The notes under the pieces were generated by a model, which did no database searches, was not told the DNA's origin, and saw only the letters and a program-made list of their open reading frames with translations. A stretch of 7,799 nt of DNA from an uncultured Bryobacterales bacterium (GTDB lineage Bacteria > Acidobacteriota > Terriglobia > Bryobacterales > Bryobacteraceae). Shown in pieces: positions 1-6,375 of this stretch. How positions within the stretch are numbered: position 1 is the stretch's first letter; every line of letters begins with the position of its first letter. Location: assembly GCA_937859895.1 (NCBI GenBank), contig CALMAV010000268.1:719-8517 (forward strand). Reading direction: 5' to 3'. Position numbers and translations under genes: made by a program.

Positions 1-779
1 GAGTAGCCAATCTGGCTGAGCGCTATGGGCAGTTTGGGGACATTCTCAATCAGGTGAAGAGTTCATTTGTGAAGGAAGTGGACCCTTCCATCGACTTCAA
101 AGCAGGAGTGGACCTGACCCTGCGGACCACACAGGCGTTCGATTGGCCGGGGCAGCCTTCCAAGCCGCCTGTGCCGCCAATAAGTCCAGCAGATCAATTG
201 GCGAAGCTGGTGAATTCCCTACCGCTTCGAACACAAGCACTGAAGCCGCCAGCGCCATCGGATTTGACTAACATCATGTTGATTGGGACAGCCGAGCAGG
301 TACAGGCGGCGTTTCAGAGCGCGGGGTGGTTTCCGGCGGCTGCCTTGAGCGACGCATCGAAGATGGAAACAGCGCGCGCGATTATTGAAGATCGCGGCTA
401 CAACGAGGCGCCTATGTCGATTCTGACAATCGATGGACGACCGCCGGATCTGGCCTTGCAGCGGCAGAACGATACATTCTCGAAGCGTCACCATATCCGT
501 ATTTGGCAACAGCCGCAGCAGTTTGACGGCAAGCCGGTGTGGGTGGCGGCAGCTACGCACGATATCAGCATTACGTTCTCGCAGGAGTCCAAGTCGTTCA
601 CGCATGGAATTGATCCAAACATCGATGCAGAGCGATCGAAGGTAGTGAATGACCTGCTATTTACCGGTCAAGTGCATGGTGTTGCGCTAGTGGACAGGAC
701 GAACCTGCCACCCGATCCTTCAAATGCGACGGGCGACAAGCTGGTAACGGACGGAAAGATGGCGGCGGTTGAATTCTGA
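1..779 (+). CDS. LssY C-terminal domain protein, 5' end cut by window
   Basis: This is the C-terminal part of a protein carrying a LssY_C-type domain (family named after Legionella LssY; molecular role unknown). The reading frame is open to the left edge: codons from base 3 read VANLAERYGQFGDILNQ before the GTG at 54, so 54 is an internal codon, not a credible start. From the GTG at 54, residues 12-26 (PSIDFKAGVDLTLRT region) look like a short beta-rich segment. A Pro-rich linker follows at about residues 33-44. The LssY_C-like domain runs from about residue 72 (NIMLIGTAEQVQAAFQSAGW) through KRHHIRIWQQ and ATHDISITF to the FTGQVHGVALVDR region near the end. The domain call comes from recognising these blocks, not from a search. 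In Legionella LssY the domain follows membrane DedA/PAP2 parts; whether these exist here lies outside the window. The TGA at 777-779 lies inside the next gene, suggesting cotranscription. Confidence 0.75.
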   Translation, partial: VANLAERYGQFGDILNQVKSSFVKEVDPSIDFKAGVDLTLRTTQAFDWPGQPSKPPVPPISPADQLAKLVNSLPLRTQALKPPAPSDLTNIMLIGTAEQVQAAFQSAGWFPAAALSDASKMETARAIIEDRGYNEAPMSILTIDGRPPDLALQRQNDTFSKRHHIRIWQQPQQFDGKPVWVAAATHDISITFSQESKSFTHGIDPNIDAERSKVVNDLLFTGQVHGVALVDRTNLPPDPSNATGDKLVTDGKMAAVEF

Positions 780-1488
780 GCTGAGACAGCCGTCATCAGG
801 AGGCAGCGGCGGCTACAAGTATCTGGATCCGTTTATTACGCTGTTTGTCACGGTGCTGCTGATCTCGAATTTGGTTGCGCCGAAGTTCTTTGCGCTGGGT
901 CCGTTGCGCATCAGCGCTGCCCAGATTCTGTTTCCGATCACTTACATCTTCGGCGATATTTTTACGGAGGTGTACGGGTATGCGGCATCCCGGCGAGCGA
1001 TTTGGTACGGCTTTGGAGCGTCGTTCCTGATGGCAGTAGTCAGCTATGTCGCCGCGGTGGTGCCGCCGGCTCCGGAGTATAGAGATCAGGCAGCGTTCGA
1101 GACGATCTTCAAACCAGTGGGCAGGATTGTTGCAGCGAGTCTGCTGGCGTATTGGTTTGGTGAGTTTGCGAACTCATTCACCATGGCTCGATTGAAACTG
1201 TTAACGAAAGGCCGCTATCTCTGGACCCGAACGATTGGTTCAACTGTTGTAGGGCAGGCTGTGGATACGACGGTTGTGATGTTTGCGGCGTTCTACGGTA
1301 CGCGGTCGACGCAAGTGATTTGGCAGCTGATCCTGTCAGGTTATTTGATCAAAGTAGTTTACGAAACGCTGATGACACCGGTGACTTATGCGGCCGTGGG
1401 TTTCTTAAAAAGGAGCGAAGGAGTGGATCACTTTGACTACGGGACGAACTTTAATCCTTTTGCCGGCACTGCCGATAAGAGCGGGTGA
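769..1488 (+). CDS. Queuosine precursor transporter (YhhQ/VUT family)
   Basis: Inner-membrane protein of the VUT/DUF165 family. Its characterised E. coli member YhhQ imports the 7-deazaguanine precursors preQ0/preQ1 for the tRNA modification queuosine. The length of 239 residues is normal. Six membrane segments are visible, at roughly residues 20-43, 47-68, 78-100, 114-138, 153-176 and 184-213. Family hallmarks are ITYIFGDIFTEVYGY (57-71), GEFANSFTMARLK (131-143) and GSTVVGQAVDTTV (157-169). The start is TTG at 769, overlapping the upstream LssY_C gene by 11 bp. GGAAAG at 753-758, ten bases upstream, is a possible ribosome site, and no better ATG or GTG precedes the first membrane segment. 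The overlap argues for translational coupling. There is no room for a preQ1 riboswitch directly upstream and no other queuosine gene is in the window, so preQ0/preQ1 as substrate is inferred from the family alone. The gene converges on the HtrA gene with only 9 bp between stops. Confidence 0.88.
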   Translation: MNSELRQPSSGGSGGYKYLDPFITLFVTVLLISNLVAPKFFALGPLRISAAQILFPITYIFGDIFTEVYGYAASRRAIWYGFGASFLMAVVSYVAAVVPPAPEYRDQAAFETIFKPVGRIVAASLLAYWFGEFANSFTMARLKLLTKGRYLWTRTIGSTVVGQAVDTTVVMFAAFYGTRSTQVIWQLILSGYLIKVVYETLMTPVTYAAVGFLKRSEGVDHFDYGTNFNPFAGTADKSG

Positions 1489-1497
1489 ACGCAGGTG

Positions 1498-2628
1498 CTA
1501 GCCTAGGTCGGCCGGCGCACGGATCAGCTTAACGGGAAGGCTGATTGGCTTGCCGTTGCGAATGATGGATAGGACCATGGATTCGCCCACGCGCTTAGTA
1601 GCAATCATGCGGACAAGTACGTCCTGACGGTCTACGGCATGGCCGTCCACGGCGACAATGAGGTCTCCGCCAATGCCTAATTCGACGTTACCAACATCGA
1701 CGATCTCGCGTGCGCCGTGCACTCCGGCAGCTTCTTCGGAGGTTCCTCGCCCGACATTTTGAACCAGCAAGCCGCCCCGTCTGGGTAGCCCGAGTGCCTC
1801 TGCTAAATCGCCTGCAACGTATTCGGTAGTGATGCCTAGCTTGGGGCGCTCCGTCACACGTCCGGCTTGATAGTCGGCCAACAAGGCCTTAGCCCGGTTG
1901 ATGGGCAGCGCAAAGCCGATGCCTAAATTAGTCTGGCCGAGAATGGCGGTATTGATGCCGATGACCGAGCCGTTGGAATCAAGCAGTGGCCCGCCGCTGT
2001 TGCCTCCATTGATGGCGGCGTCTGTCTGGACCATGCCTTCCAAGCGCTGCTGATTTTCACCCTCGATGGCTCGGCCAATAGAACTCACCACGCCAACGGT
2101 GAGCGTTCCTTCCAGACCGAACGGATTGCCAATGGCGAGCACTTTCTGGCCGACTTGCAGGTGCTCAGAGTCGCCTAGACGCAGATATTCTACCTTGCGC
2201 TTTAAATTGATTTTGATAAGGGCTAAGTCGTCGGAGCGATCTGTGTCTAGTGCCGTTGCGTAGTATTGCGACTGGTCTGACAGAGTAACCTGCAAACGGC
2301 TGCTACCGGAGACAACGTGAAAGTTAGTGAGGATAAAACCCTGGTCGTTGATTAAGAAGCCGGAACCAAGACTTTGGGAAGCCACAGGTTGATAGAAGAA
2401 GTCGCGGCGAACGGTAGTGCTGGTGATGTAGACCGTTGCCAGCCGCGCCGTCTTGTAGATATCGATATTGTTCTGCTCGTCGGACGAGAGGCCAGCGCCG
2501 CGCACCGATTGCGGCTCGGACCAATGGGACGCGTTACGGAGCAGCGGAGCAGAGAGGCGGCGAAGGCTCCAACTGGTTCCCGAGGTGATCCAGATGAACA
2601 GCAGCGCCAGGCAAGCGCCGGCAAACAT
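1498..2628 (-). CDS. HtrA/DegP-type trypsin-like serine protease with PDZ domain
   Basis: Envelope serine protease of the S1C (DegP/DegS) family, which degrades misfolded or regulatory proteins in the periplasm. The 376 residues start with a hydrophobic stretch (about 2-15) that could be a membrane anchor or uncleaved signal. The protease domain spans roughly 60-255, with the catalytic triad visible: His104 (TNFHVVSG), Asp134 (DDLALIKI) and Ser211 (INGGNSGGPL). One PDZ domain follows at about 262-372 (GLLVQNV, GDLIVAVDGHAV, VGESMVLSIIRNGK). A single PDZ and a short N-terminal anchor resemble DegS or short HtrA proteins more than two-PDZ DegP. It is the last gene of the PHP-folD-coaE-htrA unit, with ATG 11 bp after the coaE stop. 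GAGG overlapping that stop, nine bases before the ATG, serves as ribosome site. The annotated N-terminus has no positive charge before the hydrophobic run; the bases just upstream would encode Arg-rich RLRLRS in frame, but only a CTG could start there. Paralogue identity (degP/degQ/degS) cannot be assigned. Confidence 0.93.
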   Translation of the reverse strand: MFAGACLALLFIWITSGTSWSLRRLSAPLLRNASHWSEPQSVRGAGLSSDEQNNIDIYKTARLATVYITSTTVRRDFFYQPVASQSLGSGFLINDQGFILTNFHVVSGSSRLQVTLSDQSQYYATALDTDRSDDLALIKINLKRKVEYLRLGDSEHLQVGQKVLAIGNPFGLEGTLTVGVVSSIGRAIEGENQQRLEGMVQTDAAINGGNSGGPLLDSNGSVIGINTAILGQTNLGIGFALPINRAKALLADYQAGRVTERPKLGITTEYVAGDLAEALGLPRRGGLLVQNVGRGTSEEAAGVHGAREIVDVGNVELGIGGDLIVAVDGHAVDRQDVLVRMIATKRVGESMVLSIIRNGKPISLPVKLIRAPADLG

Positions 2629-2639
2629 GGAGCGAAGCC

Positions 2640-3242
2640 TCAGACGAACCTCCGCAGCTCCGCGTGAACGGCAGCAACTTGCGCCAATGTTTCTTCAGTG
2701 GTACCGCCGGTGTCGATGATGTAATTGGCGAATGACTTCTTGTCAGCGACGGGCATTTGCGAACGAAGGCGCGTCCGCACCTGCTCTTCGGTCAGGCCGT
2801 CTCTGGCCATCGCGCGCGCAATCTGTAACGGTTCATTGCAAGCTGTCACTATGAGCCTGTCGTAGCGTTTGTATCGTCCAGTCTCTATCAGGATAGCCGC
2901 TTCTACCACTGCAATGCCGTTCGGTTGTTCGTGACTGAAGTTGTGGAGCAACTGGTCCTGGACGCGATACACAGCGGGATGGACAAAGCTGTTCAGCAGC
3001 CTGAGCTCTTGGGGCGATGCGAAGACCAACGCGCCCAGCTTCTTGCGATCGATTGTTCCATCTGCCTTGAGTATGTCGGGCCCGAACGCTTGCACCGTTG
3101 GGCCATAGGCTTCGCCGGAAGGCTCCAGCGACTGGTGGCCTAATTTGTCAGCGTAGATGAGAAAGCAGCCGAGCCTTTCGAGTTCTTTGGCGACCGTTGT
3201 CTTGCCGCTCGCGTAGCCGCCGGTCAGGCCGACAGTTAACAT
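2640..3242 (-). CDS. coaE: Dephospho-CoA kinase
   Basis: Cytosolic enzyme of the last CoA biosynthesis step, phosphorylating the ribose 3'-hydroxyl of dephospho-CoA with ATP. At 200 residues it is full length. The P-loop is GGYASGKT (8-15, Lys14). Other CoaE landmarks are IDRKKLGALVF (64-74), FVHPAVY (86-92), EAAILIETG (114-122) and QIARAMARDGLTEEQVRTRL (140-159), followed by SQMPVADKK. The usual DxD after the P-loop reads Y30-A31-D32: the second Asp is kept, but the first is Tyr (codon TAC, one base from GAC). The lid-side AD and N-G motifs are also altered (ANYIIDTGG, 172-180). All other elements argue for an active enzyme, so this looks like a variant rather than decay. ATG at 3242 lies inside the 3' end of folD, a 7-bp overlap, with AGGA immediately before the ATG, so expression probably depends on coupling to folD. 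HtrA follows after 11 bp. Confidence 0.92.
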   Translation of the reverse strand: MLTVGLTGGYASGKTTVAKELERLGCFLIYADKLGHQSLEPSGEAYGPTVQAFGPDILKADGTIDRKKLGALVFASPQELRLLNSFVHPAVYRVQDQLLHNFSHEQPNGIAVVEAAILIETGRYKRYDRLIVTACNEPLQIARAMARDGLTEEQVRTRLRSQMPVADKKSFANYIIDTGGTTEETLAQVAAVHAELRRFV

Positions 3243-4162
3243 TCCTGGCGGTGTTCAGCCAGCGTGACAGTGTTGGCCATGAGCATGGCGATGGTGAGTG
3301 GCCCGACTCCGCCTGGAACCGGCGTGTAGGCAGATGAGAGTTCTTCCATGGCACGAGGATCGACGTCGCCGACCAGAACGCTTCCGGTTTTTTCGAAGGA
3401 CTCGAGGCGCTTCGGTTGGTGGGCGAACAGTCGGTGGGCGTGTGCCTTGTCGATCACGCGGTTCATGCCGACGTCGATCACTACTGCTCCAGGCTTGATG
3501 TGCTCAGGGCCGATCATAGCGGGGCGGCCAATAGCTGCGACTAAGATATCGGCAGTGCGGCACTCGGCTGCAAGGTCGGTGGTTCTGGAGTGACAAATTG
3601 TTACTGTGGCATTTGCGTGAAGCAGGAGCAAAGCCATGGGCTTGCCGACAATGTCGCTGCGGCCGCCGACAACAGCCTTCCTACCGGCAATCGCAATCCC
3701 ATAGCGACGGAGCAATTCCATGATGCCGGCCGGGGTGCAGGCGCGCGGCCAGGGACGGTTGAGAACCAGTTGTCCCAAGCTGAAGGGACCGAAGCCATCG
3801 ACGTCGTGAGCTCCATCGACAAACCGGGTGGTGATTGCTTCCCCATCAATCTGAGGCGGCAGCGGCATCTGGACCAGGATCGCGTCCGCGGAGCCCAATT
3901 CATCTTTACGAGCGGACAAGTATTCGGAAAGCTGCGCTGTAGACAGATCGCCGGGTACGCGCAACTCAATGCTGCGGATGCCGAGTTCCTCGGATGCCTT
4001 CAGCTTGTTGCGTACGTAGATGTGGGAAGCAGGGTCGTCACCCACCAATACAACGGCGAGTGCGGGTGTTCGGCCTTTTGCCTTTAAAGCCTCGATACGG
4101 GGACGTAATTCAGAGAGAATTTCGTCTCTAATCCGCTTGCCATCGAGGACCAAACCGCTCAT
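3236..4162 (-). CDS. folD: Bifunctional methylenetetrahydrofolate dehydrogenase/methenyl-THF cyclohydrolase
   Basis: FolD interconverts 5,10-methylene-, 5,10-methenyl- and 10-formyl-tetrahydrofolate in the cytosol, supplying one-carbon units for purines and formyl-Met. The 308 residues are slightly longer than the usual 280-300. Active-site signatures are Tyr49 and Lys53 (YVRNKLKASEELGI), Gln98 (VQMPLP) and the DVDG block (120-123). The Rossmann loop is GRSDIVGKP (167-175), and the terminal signature is TPVPGGVGPLTIAML (280-294). Several usually conserved positions differ: KDVDGFHPxNxG reads HDVDGFGPFSLG, PCTP reads ACTP (141-144) and VVVGRS reads VVGGRS. The tail after the last signature is short (LAEHRQEC). 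ATG at 4162 overlaps the TGA of the upstream PHP gene in an ATGA arrangement, and the 3' end overlaps coaE by 7 bp. Both junctions indicate a coupled operon. No strong separate ribosome site is seen before the ATG. Confidence 0.94.
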   Translation of the reverse strand: MSGLVLDGKRIRDEILSELRPRIEALKAKGRTPALAVVLVGDDPASHIYVRNKLKASEELGIRSIELRVPGDLSTAQLSEYLSARKDELGSADAILVQMPLPPQIDGEAITTRFVDGAHDVDGFGPFSLGQLVLNRPWPRACTPAGIMELLRRYGIAIAGRKAVVGGRSDIVGKPMALLLLHANATVTICHSRTTDLAAECRTADILVAAIGRPAMIGPEHIKPGAVVIDVGMNRVIDKAHAHRLFAHQPKRLESFEKTGSVLVGDVDPRAMEELSSAYTPVPGGVGPLTIAMLMANTVTLAEHRQEC

Positions 4163-5271
4163 GCTTTCGTGAGAATAGCAGAGGGTGGACGCCGGTCAAC
4201 GACTTGGATAGCGGTAAGGAAATGTTTGACTGGCCTGAGGCTGTGCTCGCCATACACGGAGGAAAACGAGACGGGCGCTTTGCCTTCGACTGTGCGATAG
4301 AAGATGCGATCGGCAAAGGTCCGACGACCTTCGAAATCATCGGGGTAGTCACGGACGACATCGGTGACCATGTGCAGGATGCGTAAGAATCGCGATTGGC
4401 GGAACTGCGGCATATAGATCATGTGGCTCCGGCGGTCGTAGCGAAGTTCGGCGATGAAGTCGGCGAAGGTCCTGCCATGGCAGAGGTTGAGGATTGCATT
4501 AGGCTCCAGACCGTGGCGATCTCCGCCGGCTACGACGGGCAAATTTCGTTCGGCGCCTAGCTGCAGAACGCGGTTGTTTTCTTCCCATGAGCGCAGGCCG
4601 TTTGCCTCCAGGGCACCTATGAAGTTGCTCGCTGCGTTTAGCAGAGCCAAAAGAGTGGCTCGGTGCTGGGGAAAGCCGATGCCTTTCTCATCCCAGAGCG
4701 GATGGTTGACTACTACGAGAACAGCCGGGTCTCCATTGAGCGCTTCAAGGAGTTCAATGAGTCGTTCGGGCGATGGCGCAGACGTGTACCTGTTGAGTTC
4801 GGCCACAATCGCTTCCGCGGTTTGCGGATGAAGGTTGTGGATGCCTAAGTGGAAGAATGTCGGGCCGAAAGGAATGCTCCACTCGACTGAGATCGGGACG
4901 TGCCGGAACTGGGGAATGACGCGCAGGAGCAGGCTGGCTCGGATGTTGTCGTGGTCGGTTAGCGAAATGATGGCGGGTAGATCGAAGGAATTGTGCACCT
5001 GCTTTTCTTCCAGACGATAGGCTTGACGCGGCGGAAGCGGAGGTGTCCAAAAGCCGTTAGCGAAGTCAGGCTTGGCGGTTACCTCGCCTGACTGTTTGCG
5101 CAGGAAGTCACTACGCCAGGAGATAAAGTCGGCAATGGCATGCGGCACGACCGACAGGCTCTCTTCCGAACACGTCGTGTGGCTATGGATGGAGACGCCA
5201 GCGCGGAGATCCGGTGCCATGGCGGAGTCCTGCCAGTAGAGTTGCTGCGTTGTGGTAGCTGTAACAGACAT
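4159..5271 (-). CDS. PHP-domain metal-dependent hydrolase-like protein
   Basis: A 370-residue protein with PHP (polymerase and histidinol phosphatase) metal-site motifs. In order these are HSH at 29-31, DHD at 106-108, Glu130 (VEWS), His141/His145 (HLGIH), His190 (NHPLW) and Asp251-x-His253 (GGDRHG). This ligand set is complete enough to predict a metal-dependent phosphoesterase. The substrate is unknown: PHP relatives include histidinol phosphatase, nucleotide phosphoesterases and polymerase-associated domains. About 75 residues separate motifs 1 and 2, holding a Trp/Pro-rich insert at roughly 50-95. A C-terminal region from about 280 (YMPQFRQSRFLRILHMV) lies beyond the PHP fold and matches nothing I recognise. 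No signal peptide or membrane segment is seen, so it is probably cytosolic. It is the first gene of the operon, and its TGA forms ATGA with the folD start. ATG at 5271 is preceded by GAGGG with a rather long spacing of about 12 bases. The promoter must lie in 5272-5530 or within the facing gene. Confidence 0.8.
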   Translation of the reverse strand: MSVTATTTQQLYWQDSAMAPDLRAGVSIHSHTTCSEESLSVVPHAIADFISWRSDFLRKQSGEVTAKPDFANGFWTPPLPPRQAYRLEEKQVHNSFDLPAIISLTDHDNIRASLLLRVIPQFRHVPISVEWSIPFGPTFFHLGIHNLHPQTAEAIVAELNRYTSAPSPERLIELLEALNGDPAVLVVVNHPLWDEKGIGFPQHRATLLALLNAASNFIGALEANGLRSWEENNRVLQLGAERNLPVVAGGDRHGLEPNAILNLCHGRTFADFIAELRYDRRSHMIYMPQFRQSRFLRILHMVTDVVRDYPDDFEGRRTFADRIFYRTVEGKAPVSFSSVYGEHSLRPVKHFLTAIQVVDRRPPSAILTKA

Positions 5272-5530
5272 TTGGTTTCACATCCCTCTATCAATGTCCG
5301 GGCTTTGCGTTGCGATTACGTTGTTAAAGGGTGAAGAAGTGATAAAAATTTCGGGCAGGTTGAAGTGTCGGAGTCCATGCGGAGCGTTATTGCCGTGCGG
5401 CGAAAAAGCGAGTACGTTCACAGACTTTGCGATTGTGCGGTTGTCTTTGTGGGGCAGTAACTTAGCTAGGGCAACCGCGGAATGTTTGCTGTGCCGTCAA
5501 TACCGTAGAGCCGCAGAGGAGGGACGGCTC
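5272..5530. other. Divergent intergenic region
   Basis: 259 bp separate the PHP operon start (minus strand) from the peptidoglycan-binding/GH19 gene (plus strand), so promoters for both directions probably lie here. I found no convincing -35/-10 pair in either direction, no clear operator palindrome and no RNA structure. The plus frame of the GH19 gene is open throughout this stretch, but the translation is Cys/Arg-rich and unlike any domain, and the gene has an excellent ribosome site at its own ATG. I therefore treat the open frame as chance. An AT-rich patch (GATAAAAATTT, about 5341-5351) is the most promoter-like piece. Confidence 0.5.
5517..5523 (+). promoter_or_regulatory. Strong Shine-Dalgarno site
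   Basis: AGGAGGG ends seven bases before the ATG at 5531. It is the best ribosome binding site in the window and decides the start of the peptidoglycan-binding/GH19 gene against the longer in-frame extension that begins opposite the PHP gene start. Confidence 0.8.
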
Positions 5531-6358
5531 ATGGAGCGTGGAAGGCGCGGACAGGATGTACTCGATTGGCAGTGTGCGCTGGCGCGGGCGGGTGTCTATA
5601 CCGGTGATCTGGATGGATGTTGGGGACCGGTAACGGCGACCGCAGCCAAAGCTTTTCAAAGCACTCGTGGGTTAACGGTCAGCGGGGTAGTAGATGGAAG
5701 CACGGCGGTGGCGATGGGTTTGGGAGGGGAAAACTCGGTAGCAAGTTTCATTAGAAATGTTTCCGCTTCTTTGATTGCTCCGCTGTTTCCAGGGGCGCAG
5801 GCGGCTGACGTTCAGCGCAATTTGCCTTTGGTGCTGAACGCGCTGGTGGAGGCGGGGCTGGCCGATCGTCAAATGATAGCCATGGCACTGGCGACGATCC
5901 GGGTCGAAACGCGAAGCTTCCTGCCAGTGAGCGAGCAGGTCTCAATGTTCAACACGTCCGCGGGAGGCAAACCGTTTGACCTTTATAACAGCAGGCCCGG
6001 CTTGGGCAATACTGGCACGCCGGATGGAGAGCGATTCCGGGGCCGCGGCTTTGTGCAGCTAACCGGGCGGGCGAACTATGCGAGTTGCGGCAAAGCAATC
6101 GGGCTGGGCACCAAGTTGGTGGAAGATCCTTTGCTGGCGCATGATGCGAATATTGCCGCGAAGGTGCTGGCGAATTATCTAAAGGGACGGCAGGCCAAGC
6201 TTCGATCTGCGCTAGATAGTGGAGATGAAGGGAAGGCTCGGCGCGTGGTGAACGGTGGGGATCATGGGCTTCGGGAGTTTAGCGAGTGCTATCAAGCTCT
6301 TTTGCTGGCCTTGCCTAAACAGCTGGTGGTGGTGCCTCGTACGCCCGCAGCGGCTTAA
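5531..6358 (+). CDS. Peptidoglycan-binding plus GH19 chitinase/lysozyme-like protein
   Basis: A 275-residue two-domain protein predicted to bind and cleave a cell-wall or chitin-like glycan. Residues 8-62 form a PG_binding_1-type three-helix domain (DVLDWQCALARAGVYTGDLDG, then WGPVTATAAKAFQ and GVVDGSTAVAMG). Residues about 90-262 form a GH19/lysozyme-like domain. Glu126 in RVETRSF sits where GH19 has its catalytic HET Glu. FRGRGFVQLTGRANY (169-183) is the family's substrate-cleft signature, and VVNGGDHGLREF (239-250) matches the muramidase/chitinase-like endolysin motif. The start follows AGGAGGG; a longer open frame back to 5252 overlaps the PHP gene and looks non-coding. There is no signal peptide or membrane segment: the N-terminus MERGRRGQDV is basic and polar. 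That fits phage endolysin-like enzymes, or export by another route. No other phage genes are nearby. Whether it acts on peptidoglycan or chitin cannot be told from sequence. The DUF4440 gene follows 17 bp after the stop. Confidence 0.85.
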   Translation: MERGRRGQDVLDWQCALARAGVYTGDLDGCWGPVTATAAKAFQSTRGLTVSGVVDGSTAVAMGLGGENSVASFIRNVSASLIAPLFPGAQAADVQRNLPLVLNALVEAGLADRQMIAMALATIRVETRSFLPVSEQVSMFNTSAGGKPFDLYNSRPGLGNTGTPDGERFRGRGFVQLTGRANYASCGKAIGLGTKLVEDPLLAHDANIAAKVLANYLKGRQAKLRSALDSGDEGKARRVVNGGDHGLREFSECYQALLLALPKQLVVVPRTPAAA

Positions 6359-6363
6359 ACCGT

Positions 6364-6369
6364 TATGAT
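6364..6369 (+). promoter_or_regulatory. Candidate -10 box for leaderless transcript
   Basis: TATGAT matches the sigma-70 -10 consensus at five of six positions and ends exactly six bases before the GTG start at 6376, so transcription would begin at or next to the start codon. No Shine-Dalgarno-like purine run precedes this GTG, which fits leaderless translation. The -35 region (about 6341-6346) is not TTGACA-like, so the promoter is a hypothesis. The alternative is read-through from the GH19 gene. Confidence 0.4.
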
Positions 6370-6375
6370 GCAGGC

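Noticed and set aside
680..768. preQ1 riboswitch before the queuosine transporter
   Set aside because: The upstream bases are coding sequence of the LssY_C gene, which overlaps the transporter start, and I saw no aptamer-like pattern.
1495..1520. Imperfect hairpin (GTGC..GCC / GGC..GCAC) at the queuosine transporter-HtrA junction
   Set aside because: Seven base pairs with a two-base bulge, a long loop and no T-run on either side; also inside the HtrA coding end. Not enough for a terminator call.
3590..4087. Plus-strand 165-codon open frame opposite folD
   Set aside because: Antisense shadow of folD, which has clear family motifs; the opposite translation resembles no protein.
5303..5440. 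Repeated CTTTGCG..GATT-like words in the divergent spacer (near 5303-5316 and 5425-5434)
   Set aside because: Only seven to eight shared bases with different arrangement; expected by chance and not convincing as an operator pair.
5252..5530. N-terminal extension of the GH19-domain frame to 5252
   Set aside because: It overlaps the PHP gene start, its translation is Cys/Arg-rich without domain character, and AGGAGGG seven bases before the ATG at 5531 marks the real start.
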